Shown here: positions 24,313-34,891 of the stretch, piece after piece
Layout: every line of letters begins with the position of its first letter
How positions within the stretch are numbered: the stretch's first letter is position 1
NCBI GenBank assembly: GCA_903813345.2
Contig: CAIIXF020000008.1
Location: forward strand, 6,147,341-6,211,340
Length of the DNA stretch: 64,000 nucleotides
From: Owenia fusiformis
Lineage: Eukaryota > Annelida > Polychaeta > Sabellida > Oweniidae
Direction: 5' to 3'
Notes under the pieces: generated by a model
What the model saw: only the letters and a program-made list of their open reading frames with translations
The model's database searches: none
Told to the model about the DNA's origin: nothing
Translations under genes and position numbers: made by a program

Positions 24313-27300
24313 ATGGAATTTGGCAGTGACTTCATCTATCTTCCAAAAGATGGCATCACAGATGAGTATGATATGGTACCAGAGGAGGAACTTATGTCCC
24401 ATAAACTTACAAGAAATCCTACCCATGCTTCATCAAATGATGATGGAAAGGTACATATAATTCTTTGAGTTTTTTGTATGGTATTAAGATATTGCCTTCT
24501 TTTAATTCTTTTCTCTGATTTTACGTATTGGTCTAGAAAGTTGTAGTTATCTATTACAGTATACAATAAATGAACAAAACATAATTAAACTAACTACTAT
24601 CTTACATATTCAATATTCATACTCATACATAGTAGATACCGACACATTACGCTTTCTTTCCAGACATGTCTTCTTGATATCTTAGATACTGCAGGCCAGG
24701 AAGAGTATTCTAACATGCGTGATGCCTACATGAGATGTGGTGATGCGTTTGTTATTGTATACGATGTTACCTCCAGAGCAACATTTGAGGAGGCTCTCTG
24801 TATCTGTCAGTGGATAAAGCGAATAAAAGATTCAGAGAATATAAGCGCAGTGAGTATAAAATAGTCAAAGTGTGTATTAAGTCCTGCTTATAAACAAAAA
24901 AAACATTACGTCAAGCTTGTAACTGAGCTTCCTAAACAATCAGCATTTGAAAAATACTTCAGTGATCTTTACAATTCAAACACTTGAGCAATTAGTGTCA
25001 CATGCATCTCAAACACCTCAACAATCAGCACTACACTATGTTAGAACTTTAACAATCAGAGTCATAACCTTTAACAATCAGCACCAATATCAAACACTTG
25101 AGTGATTAGCATCATATGCATATCAAACAGACAATCAGCATTTCATCAAACACTCAGGATCATAAAACTTTCAGCAACATTTGTATTGCAGTTCATAATT
25201 TTAACTGCAGTGTGTGTTATTTTAGGTGTTATGTGCCAACAAGATAGATCTTAATGAGCAACGTGATGTTCCAACCATTGATGGTATCCAGAAAGCTAAG
25301 GAACACAATCTTGGTTACCAGGAGGTATCTGCTAAGACAGGGCAGTCCATATCACAACTATACCATGAAGTTATCAAACAAACTGACAGAAATGGTGCTG
25401 AATATAAGGTATATTTACATTGTACATCATATTTGATTATTTCCACATTATACTGATATAACTCCAGAGACATTATTGCTACTGAGATTGTCCCTTCCGT
25501 ACCAATATTTTCTGTATTGCGACGGATATGATCAACAGGGACAATCTCATACAGATTGGTACAGCACAAGAACTGACCAATCAGAGGGCTTCATTTTACA
25601 GATCATACGATAATCAGTTTTACGTATGTCCTATCGACCCTATTTTATACCACATTGACACCCATATTTAATATTCTGAATATACAAGGGGCGATCCATA
25701 TATTCTGATAAAAATGCTCTCATTTTGTGATTTTTTTTCACATATCCCTCTAATTTTTCAGAACTTGAAGATTATGTAATTACACATACATTACTAAAAT
25801 ATTATAGCTATATCTTAAACTATTTTTGAGATAAGGTTGCCATGGTAACCTGTATTTAGGGTAGGCAGGTCAGTTAAGTTATAACGTATAAAATAGATTT
25901 TGTTAATTTAATCATTCCTCGGTTCCTATTTCAAGCAGATCAAACGCATTATCCAGGTCATTACCAACTATTCTTTGAACTGCTCCATACCCCTATTGCC
26001 CTTGTTTGCTATTTCCACATTGGAATAGTTCTTTTTTCATAATTTGCATCTCAAATTATCATAGTGTTATTCTCTGTCCGCAAGCTCTTCTTGCAACCAG
26101 ATTGAGAATGATATTCAACAGTGACTAGCCTTCCTCAAATTTACAATACTACCTAGAGATCCTTAGAGCAGATATAACACCTTGTCCATACACTATACGA
26201 GTCCATGTATGTCTCTGGCAGTGTCCTCTTACTTATTCTTGATAGTACATAAAATCTAATGGTACTCCTAATGTATCTGTTAATGTCACACTCTACAACA
26301 GCCGCACTAACCTCATCTGATCTGTCATTTTGATATTTGGTGTGTCTCATGACATGTAATTTCAATTTGCCAATCCTGTCATACATTGCTATTGTGAGTT
26401 GTTGTGATGTTATAATGATCACAAATAAACATTGGTTTAGCAACAAACAATGAGAAACAATACCAAACTTTTTTCAGAAAAAATGAATGATATCTGCATG
26501 CTTTAAAATAATTAAAATAACAAGTTATTATGATATTTTATATGTTATAATTTAAGTGACCTGCCTACCCTTAATACAGGTTACCATGGTAACCTTTTCT
26601 CTTAATTAATTTAAGATGTAGCTATAATATTTGAGCATTGTATGTGTAATTACATAATCTACATTTTCTGAAAATATGAGATGGATATGTGAAAAAATAG
26701 CAAAATGAGAGCATTTTTATCAGAATATATGTATCATCTATGAGTTGGTTAAATTATGTTTATGTATTTCTTTCTGTTCACATTGAACTCTCTTAGAGTA
26801 TTGTAATTTGAGATAAACGTGAGTGCTGTAGTGATCGTCACAGTTATGATATTTAACATTTACACTATAACATAGGTTGTTATGCTGGGTGCAGGGGGTG
26901 TTGGGAAATCAGCCATCACAGTGAGGTTTGTTGCTGATGTCTTTGTGGATGAGTATGACCCAACCATAGAAGACTCATATAGGAAACAAATCGTCATACC
27001 TGATATTCCCAAACATAAAATGAAAAGTAAGCTTTCAGATGATATATAAGAGTATTTTAGTAAACATGTTAAGTTTAAGTTGAAATAATGGGATTTTAGA
27101 AACATATGCTTAAAAATATGCTTTTAGTTTATACATATCAAAATAGACCCATATCCCCAATGACATTTTCTTTTAACATAGAGGTCAAGAAAAGAAAGGA
27201 TGGTCTTGCCAGAAAGCTTAGTTATTTACTGGACAAGAAGCATTCTAAGGTATCAACAGCTTCAACCACATCCTGCCCTATGATACGATGTCCCAAGGCA

Positions 27301-30300
27301 TCATCAAACTGCATCCTGTTGAGATTAGGTTCAATAGCAGAGCAGGTGAACATTATGACTGGAGATCCAATGAATTGTGGGAAGTGTGGTATTGTGATGT
27401 CACACTTGTCAAGTTTACAAGAACGAAATGGCAAAGTGTTATGGCAGTGGTAAGTCTTTGGTCAAATGTTAAACCGTTGCTATCTGAATTAAAAAGCTCA
27501 ATGTCTGTTGTATATAGAGAATTGATTCAATAATTGTAAATTTAGTCATTTACATTCTAACAAATGAATTTAAATATTGCATTATGAAGACTCGTGGAAA
27601 GGCACCTGTCATATAATAATGGTGAAATATTTTTAGTGAATTCTGTGATTACAACAACATAGATATAGATATTGATGCAAATGAGATGCCAACTCATCCA
27701 GATGTTGATTACATCATATCATCACCAGATGTCACTGCACAGGAAGTAACAGGACAAGGAATTCTGGTCTACTGTGTTGACGTTAGTGGCTCGATGTGTA
27801 TGAGTACAAATATTCCCTCATTACAAGGTGAATAATTGAGTTAGATAATTGGTTTAGTTTTATGTCACCACCACAATAAAAATCAATAAAAATGACTTTT
27901 TATTGTGGATGTGTTCCGTGGGTGGTGTTTGACAGTTGGTGTTCAGCAGTCCGCATTTGGCATCTGCAACAAATGGTGACATCTTGCATGTTAATGCCCT
28001 GTATTTGTTTATTCAACATTCAACATAAGTAGCGTTTAATTACTTTGATCATTCATAATAAGTTGGTAGCCCTGCGGTAGAATGCTAGCTTAGCACGCAG
28101 GCGGGCCGGGTTCGAATCCCACAATCACTTTTTTATTTTTTTTTAACTAAATGATTGTTCTTTGATATTACGCAGTAAAATAACAATTTTTATTTACAGA
28201 AACTTTATATTAGAGCTTGAAAATTTAAAAACAATATATGTCAACATATTGCGTTTTGGAGCTATGTGCAGGTTTAAGTTTTCAGTTTCATTTGAATGTC
28301 CACCTCATGCCTGACTGCACCCCTGATCACATGAAGCATTGTATTCATAAAATACTAATTCCAGGTCTACAATACAATTACATATTATTCTACACACTGT
28401 TTTCTAGCTGAATGGAGTAGCATTAGAAGCGGCTCTATTAAGAAGCAGTACATCTCTAGGCTTCAATGTGTACAGACAGCAATAAAGAGGTATAGTTTGT
28501 CCAACTGATCATGTGGTATGTGTCACCATAATTTCCAAGAACAGCTTTCCTTTTTGACATCCATATCTTGTTTGTGCATAGGCCTTTAATACAGATATTT
28601 GTTTTACCTAAGAACTATTGTTATTACATCTTTGTAACACACACTTATCAACTCAATAGAGTAAGAGATTACAATTACGATATACTGTGTCTACTGTACT
28701 TAATAATCATATATTAAGCAGCGATAAAAACGTGATACATTGTACCAATAATCTTGTCACCATAGCTGCAGATGTGCCTGATAATAGTGACAGTGTTTCT
28801 AAAAAGTTGGCAACTAACCTTCCAGGCAACTAGAAAGATTGAAGATTGAAAACCCAGAGAAGCGTGTTGCTATGGTAACATTTAGTAATGATGTCACAGT
28901 ACTAGGGGATGCTGACGGTGTACCAATAACTATTGCTGGAGACAAACTTGAGGACTTTGACAAACTTATTGCTGAAGGGTGTGCTCTTGGGAAGACTTTG
29001 AATATAGATTGTTTGGCAAGATCGGACAGGTGCGTCGAAATGACTTTGAGTTTTACAAAAAACAGATATTTAAAAGATGGATATTGGTAATAAAAATATA
29101 TTAATGTAAATATTAATATTAGTATATTAATATAAATATGAAAAAGATGGATATTCATTATCCACATAAAATGTTTGATTTCAAACAAAGTGTAAATGGT
29201 ATCAATCTTTGAATGTTTAGTTTTGTGAAATATTTTTTAATTTAACATCTTCATTCAGACTTCATTTTGAAGAGATTTATGAAAAGTATTTCTATTTATT
29301 TAATCTACAGCAATCTCTCAAAGAAGATTGATGAGCTAGAGGAGGGAGGACAAACAGCTCTTGGACCTGCTCTTGCTATCTGTGCCGGTTTAGTGTCTCA
29401 CTCCCCATGCTCAGAAATAGTGTTGTGTACAGATGGACTGCCAAATATTGCACTTGGAGCTTTAGATGATCCTCAAAGTGCAGATGAGGCATTTTATTCC
29501 AAGGTAAGTGTGTCTCATATGTTTAAAGCAAAGATGTGGCCAAACCTGTCTGATAAAGAGATCATGGTACATTAAATACCCATACCCTGACGGCAAAGAT
29601 TAGTTACAGAATAATGTTAGGAAATGAAGTAAATGGGTAACGGGGACTTACAGAGGTACATACTGGTTCACTGGTTTTAGTATACAGTATACAATTATTG
29701 ACCTCTCCATTCGGTTTACTGTCAAAATTATATCCCGAGACTGTAAACCGAGACCGTAGTCTCGGTTTACATTCTCGGGATATAATTTTGACAATAAACC
29801 GAATGGAGAGGTCTATAATTGTTTTGTTAGTCCGAAGAATATCTTAGATTTTTCTGACCCTTGAAGTTGACTTGAAGTTGGATGCAGACCCTCGAGACGT
29901 TCATGTTGTATCTACATCTGCCACGGCAGTAAGTTCACTCAATGGAGTCAAATTACTCTCCTGGGCGAAGTCCACTAAAAGCTTTGTACAAAGTTTTAGA
30001 TTTTTCTTCGTATTTTGACTGTCTTTACTCTCTAAGAGACTAATAATATCCTCATCTTCAACATTTTTGAAACGGCTAGTGCTAGCGGCGGCCATTTTAT
30101 CGTCTGATAATGACGTCATTTTAGTGGAATGCTGGGAATATTATTCACCGGCAATGCATTGCGCGGTGTACAGTTAAAATTATTCACCGCTCGTTGACCA
30201 ATCAAAATCGAGTATTTCAACTGAGGTACTAACAATAAAACCTGTCTCAGTGGAACATTTTTGGTACCTCTAAAAAGTGTTCCACTTGGAAGGTGTTCCA

Positions 30301-32977
30301 CTTATAGAGGTTCATTAAACATTAAGTCAGTTGGTCTGACTGAAAAGTGTTCCACAAATAGGGGTGTTCCACTTGTAGGAGTGTTCCACTTTACAGGTTT
30401 CACTGTACTTGTACACTGTATCTGGTTTTAGATAGGGAAATATGCTAGAGGAAACCAGACAAAGATTTCCATCATAGGAATAGAGGGTGAGGAGTGCCAG
30501 ATAGAAACAATAGGACAATGTGTCACAGAAACATCAGGGACCATCAACATTTTGAATCCGTTAGAGCTGATTCGACAATTGAGACTCATCTCCCAGAATC
30601 CCACAGTGGCAACAGATGTTATTTTGAAATGTTTCCTCCATCCTGATATGCAGTTTGAAAGGGAGGTGCGTATAATTTGTGAATAAGTTTGTTGTGCTAT
30701 TCATTGGAACCCTCATTAACAAGAATCAACCTGTAAATGATTATGTCAGGAACCTCACTTAGGACCTTAAATAAATACAAGGCATTAACATGCAAAATGT
30801 CACCACCTGCCATTTGTTTCAGACAGAACACCAACTGCAAACACCAAGCACCAAACATTGTCCACAAAAGTTAGATACTAAAATAGTTGGAGACTATAAG
30901 AATATGTCGCAACCATGTCATCACTTCTGGTAGTGACATAATAGACTGCATACCATGTTAAAAGATTTGAGATTTACTTGTGTACATGAGAAATATTTTA
31001 TATTTCAGGACACCAACATTGTTGAGAGAGCCATCGGAAATGTTACCAAAGACATGGATGTAACGTTTAGTTTCAAGTCCAGTGAGCATACTGACAGAAA
31101 GAGAAAAAACATACCTTTCCAAGTAAGATATTCAACGCCTTTCCTCAAGGAATTTTTAAACATATATTAAGTTATATATAATGATTTCATTCCAAGGGTC
31201 AATGTTACATATTATACAGATAAAATTGCAGTGAATCATTTTATCAGAAATGCAAACTGTATGATCTACCAGCTGAGGGTTTATGTTACATTACATTACA
31301 GGCACAACAGAAGTTACAGAAACCATACCTTTACCAGCTGTCACTTAGTTGCCTAGGTAATTTCTTACTGTTCTATTGTGTTTTAGGCACAGATAGTTTA
31401 CACAAGACCAGATGGTATGAAATGTATGAGGGTAATTACAAAGAAGAAAAATACAACAGAAGAAAGATTTAAAATGGAACAGGTACATTGTAATTTTTTC
31501 ATGAATTCATTGAAGACATCATATTTTGAATTTTCATTGTTACTTTACTCCTTAGGGGGTGGCAGGGGTATGTATGTATCATGTCTAAAAACCGCAAGTG
31601 AAAGAAATCTTACTTTTAATTTTGTCCAGTTGGTCAGTTGTTTGTCCTAATTTGGTAACCCTTCAGCCTCACATTCAATGTACCACAGCTAACTTAAAAT
31701 CCTGAATCTGGTACAGCGTGTGACCTAAACTTCGTCGTGTATAAATAAATAGTTGTAACATATTGTTAGAGTCTCCAACTCTTTTTGTCGACAGTGTTGG
31801 AACTTCAGTTTCTGTAACAAGTGGTAGGTGGTTACATTTTCATGTTATATAATGCCTTGATGTTTGATTTTTTAGACTGTCAATGTTGCTGTAACGGGGC
31901 TTGCTTGTGTACAAAGATCAGCTGATATAGCACAAAAGGGAGAATATAGTGAGGCCATGAACCATATGTAAGTACATATACCATATGTAAGTACATATAC
32001 CATATGTAAGTACATATACATACAATCTAGCTTATAGTGGTTCCTTAGATGAGAATTATACAATTATATGTTGAGATTTTAACCTCATATGTCCAATAAT
32101 GGTACAGGGTTATGTGAGGTTATGAACTCGACAGATCATTCTGGGATTGTAGACCCTGAGACCATTCTTTTAGTTGTGAATGTACAGGAGAATGCCCTTG
32201 GTTCTACAAGAAGTGGGCAATTTTACTGTGAAAAACCTACCATTTGTAACAGACACCAACCACAGAACACCATCCACAAAAAGTTGGAGACTATAACAAT
32301 ATGTCACCACTTGTGGTGGTGGTGACATAATAAAACAAAATGTCAACACTTGAGGTGGTCATGACGTAATAGTAAAATGGGAGATCACACATATATCTAG
32401 TATAAGTCTCCAATATATTTCCAGTTTGTCAGTAGAAAGGCTGGTTTCAAGAGGGGCCCATCTCAATAGCCAGATGGAGGAACAATATAATTTTAAAACA
32501 GAGAGTGAGGACTTGAGACAAACCCTCTTTGAATGTGAACAAAAGGTAATGTCATGTATAATATTTATATCAATACGAAACCCATTTCTTTTCGTATAGA
32601 GGATGGAGGCAATGACGTCCATGTAGGTAATTACCGGACAAAGGAAGGCCTGCATTGAGTGTCCGACAATTACCTACATGGACGCGTTGCATCCGTATAC
32701 TCTATATTATAATCACTGCGATATAGTGTTTTAATGAAGATATGCAAGACCGACAGAGATTTTGTACCATGTATTCTATTGCATTGTAATTCATAATTGC
32801 ATGTATTCCTATTTTCAGAAGAGCAATAAAACATCAGACAATGTGTCCAAACTTTTCCACACTAAGAAGTCCTGTTACCTTGGACAGTTTCTAAGTGGAG
32901 CTGCTAAGAAAGACCTTGCGATTAAACGCAAAACTGATGATTCTCTGAGGAGACAATATTATGACTACAGATATTAA
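24313..32977 (+). CDS. Circularly permuted Ras GTPase fused to Sec23/24-like zinc finger and VWA
   Basis: 15 coding exons (24313-24450, 24664-24849, 25226-25408, 26876-27026, 27182-27449, 27637-27827, 28408-28489, 28826-29029, 29311-29503, 30432-30665, 31009-31122, 31387-31482, 31876-31967, 32425-32545, 32819-32977) total 2412 nt, 803 residues plus TAA, fully in phase. The G motifs occur in the order G3 (DTAGQE, 54), G4 (NKID, 113), G5 (SAK, 143), G1 (GAGGVGKS, 174), G2 (YDPTIEDS, 196): canonical Ras cut before G3 with the termini swapped. The Ras Gly12 and Gln61 equivalents are intact, so GTP hydrolysis is likely. Next come a CxxC-x20-CxxC zinc finger (285-312) and a VWA domain with MIDAS DVSGS (357-361) and TDG. 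No CaaX box. The family matches circularly permutated Ras proteins known from Dictyostelium and invertebrates. Cellular role unknown; a Sec23/24-like trafficking role is inference. Confidence 0.92.
25685..26735. mobile_element. Long-TIR mariner-related element
   Basis: The left end is TA then CAAGGGGCGATCCATA, like the 11480 mariner end (CGAGGGGTGATCCA). Arms of about 230 bp (25693-25930 and 26505-26735) are inverted copies sharing CATATATTCTGATAAAAATG and GGTTACCATGGTAACC-type blocks. The right terminus is degraded. No transposase recognised inside. It lies between the G5 and G1 exons of the permuted Ras. Confidence 0.7.
27861..28002. repeat. Dispersed TGTCACCACC-family copy
   Basis: TATGTCACCACCACAAT to GCATGTTAATGCCCTGT, starting 34 bp after a VWA-exon donor. 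Confidence 0.75.
28061..28129 (+). pseudogene. tRNA-Ala(AGC)-like sequence
   Basis: A-box-like GGTAGCCCTGCGGTAGAATG, anticodon region GCTTAGCACGC with AGC, a perfect B box GGGTTCGAATCCC and a following T run suited to Pol III termination. The acceptor stem pairs poorly, so this is a tRNA pseudogene or tRNA-derived SINE head rather than a working tRNA. Confidence 0.6.
29691..29822. repeat. Near-perfect 132-bp hairpin palindrome
   Basis: Two 64-nt arms differ at three positions around a CGTA loop; the ends are ACAATTA / TAATTGT. Probably a foldback MITE. It sits in an intron of the Ras-VWA gene. Confidence 0.85.
30231..30409. mobile_element. MITE with GTTCCACTT tandem motifs, copy 1
   Basis: AACAATAAAACCTGT ... 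ACAGGTTTCACTGTA ends with several internal GTGTTCCACTT units. Sister copy at 40257-40422. Confidence 0.65.
30778..30948. repeat. Dispersed TGTCACCACC-family copy, inverted
   Basis: AAGGCATTAACATGCAAAATG to GGTAGTGACATAATAG; ends 60 bp before the exon at 31009. Confidence 0.75.
31755..31860. repeat. Dispersed TGTCACCACC-family copy next to an acceptor
   Basis: GTAACATATTGTTAGAGTCTCC to CATGTTATATAATGCC; ends 15 bp before the exon at 31876, so it supplies the upstream part of that 3' splice region. Confidence 0.65.
31961..32017 (+). repeat. 3 x 19-bp repeat that triplicates a splice donor
   Basis: Unit ACCATATGTAAGTACATAT, starting inside the coding exon, repeats three times exactly. Each unit contains AT|GTAAGT, so three equivalent donors stand at 19-nt spacing. 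Only the first (exon end 31967) keeps frame with the next exon. Confidence 0.85.
32236..32331. repeat. Dispersed TGTCACCACC-family copy, inverted
   Basis: CCTACCATTTGTAACAGACA to GTGGTGGTGACATAATA, followed by a short degenerate echo to about 32370; 93 bp before the exon at 32425. Confidence 0.7.
32595..32706. repeat. Hairpin palindrome
   Basis: Core arms CGTCCATGTAGGTAATT (from 32616) and its complement (to 32684) with looser flanking pairing (TATAGAGGAT / ATCC...CTATA). In the last intron of the Ras-VWA gene; likely a MITE remnant. Confidence 0.7.
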
Positions 32978-34607
32978 CCCAACATGGGAGCAGAGAATAT
33001 ATTTTATAGAAGAGGTCAGTTAATCTCAAGACTGAATTGAATTTGAATTATTGCTAGAGAAAGCTGTGTAAATTACATGGTAGCCATTTTGCTCTTTAAG
33101 AGTGCAACATTTATTACTCTGTATCTTGTTGGGGAATTGTATGTACTGTTATAAACCACATTATTGTGATATCAATTTATGCAATAAGCAATATATTTTC
33201 ATAATACTTGTACATTGACTTGTGACTTCTGAATAAATCAATACACTTGTAACTCAAGCTGACATTAAATAAGAAACACAACGTAACATTGTCCAGTTGG
33301 ATCTTCATTTTATTAATATTGGCACATAAAAATGTACAAAATACAAATTGGAATGTTTATATATCAGCTGTGTCAAAAACAGTAAAAAATAAACTTTAAA
33401 CCATCAGGGGCATATTACCAGAAGACTTTGTAAACATGAAGAATGTATTCTTCTCGTTAATTATACGGTTACAACAGTGCATTTGGGGTTCAAAATGTTT
33501 TGGTAATATACTCCTATGTAACAGTCTATGAACTGTACAAATTAATAATCATTGTATATATGGCACAAATCATCTGTAAATTTTTTATTCTAGTATTCAT
33601 CATTTAAAAGATGATTGATATTGATTAATGATTACATAATTAAATTGCACTTGAATTGTTACATCATAATACTACAATTTTACATAATAGCACCACAGTG
33701 TACACTATTTACTTATCTGATAATACAGTTTAAGTCACATTGTTAAAAATTTCAATCTTACTTTCAGCTTTACAATTTGGAAATACATATATAATGTATA
33801 ATGCCTCAGTCACATTTGATCTACGGCAATGCACGGCGCATGTAGCTTCCCAAAATCGAGAGAAATATGCAGCATAAAACATATAGAATAAGCAGTATGA
33901 TGTAGATTTTCTATGACGATTTTGTGAAGCTACAGCCGCCAAAGAGCAAATGTGATTGAGGCTTTATTACAGCAAAACCTTATATCTGATCAACTCTAAT
34001 CTGAACACCTCTCAATATGAACACTCTCTCAGTTGAATTTTTGTAATCGACCATTGACTACCTCTTTAATTAAAGAAACACAGGGAACAACTACTATTCT
34101 GAACACGTTAAAAAGCCTAAATCCTCAAACACAATGCATTGCTGTAATACATAACTTACATGTCCAAGTGGTGTTCCAATTAGACAGCTTTAACTGTACC
34201 TTTAAAAGCACTGTATAAATGATGTATATATTTACTCTTGCAAAATACTGTATATCATTATAATTGAGCGATAATGTACTTTGTATGGAAAATGTATTCA
34301 GTGATCTCCCCAGTGCAAGATCAACTGGGTCCGACATGTCATTGATCAATCTGTTTGCATCCTGTCCAAAATATGAAATATTGAGGAATTTGGTAAAAAT
34401 GAAGTTTTTGCACCCTGTTGGTAAAAACCTGGGGAGATTACTGATGTTTCACACATTAATGCCATGCTCACATTTACTCTTATATTCAGTACTGGTGCTC
34501 AGCTGATGAGCATTTTGTTCAAAATTGAACAAAATACTCATCAACTAGGTGGCAGTGTTGAAGATCAGAGCAAATGTGATGATGGCATAAAGCTAAATCT
34601 CAGAAAT
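32978..34607. other. 3' region between convergent genes
   Basis: Contains the Ras-VWA 3' UTR with a candidate AATAAA at 33232-33237. A family B MITE lies at 33802-33962, in opposite orientation to 5553-5732. A TIR relic lies at 33970-34200 (CAGCAAAACCTTATATC ... AGCTTTAACTGTA). No ORF supported. Confidence 0.5.
33802..33962. mobile_element. MITE-like element, family B, copy 2
   Basis: GCCTCAGTCACATTTGATCT to AAATGTGATTGAGGC, with CTTCCCAAAATCGAGAG inside; reverse-oriented relative of 5553-5732. Confidence 0.7.
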
Positions 34608-34891
34608 CTAAATAAATGCCAAATAATACCTATATCTCATGTCTTTATCTTCATCAACAAGAGGGTACCAGAGTACATAGTTAGTACTCCAAACATTGTT
34701 ATGTATATTATATCCTATACCTGCAACACATTCCCCTCTCGTTATCTGCCCAAGAGGCACTGGGAAGGGGGTAGGTCCATAAGTGGGAGTTGGCATTGAA
34801 GTGTAAACTATCGGAGAAATCAATGGAACATCAGGAGATTTCAAAGAAAACTGACGATTTACCCCATCTTTGTATAACAGACCTTCAACCA
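34608..34891 (-). CDS. Distal alternative last exon of the GH38-like gene
   Basis: Begins after a TTTCAG acceptor and completes the split codon left by the exon ending at 36476 (reads H-V-V-E-G). 94 codons plus stop with DVPLISPIVYT, YGPTPFPVPL and WSTNYVLWYP. Intact and roughly half identical to the proximal version at 35650-35927. Confidence 0.8.

Noticed and set aside
24013-24566. Minus-strand ORFs opposite the first Ras-VWA coding exon
   Set aside because: They are antisense shadows of the 5' UTR and first exon, with no domain features.
31301-31375. Possible extra exon after an ATTACAG acceptor, ending at a GTAATT donor
   Set aside because: It would end in phase 1 while the next exon needs phase 0; the model is complete and in frame without it.
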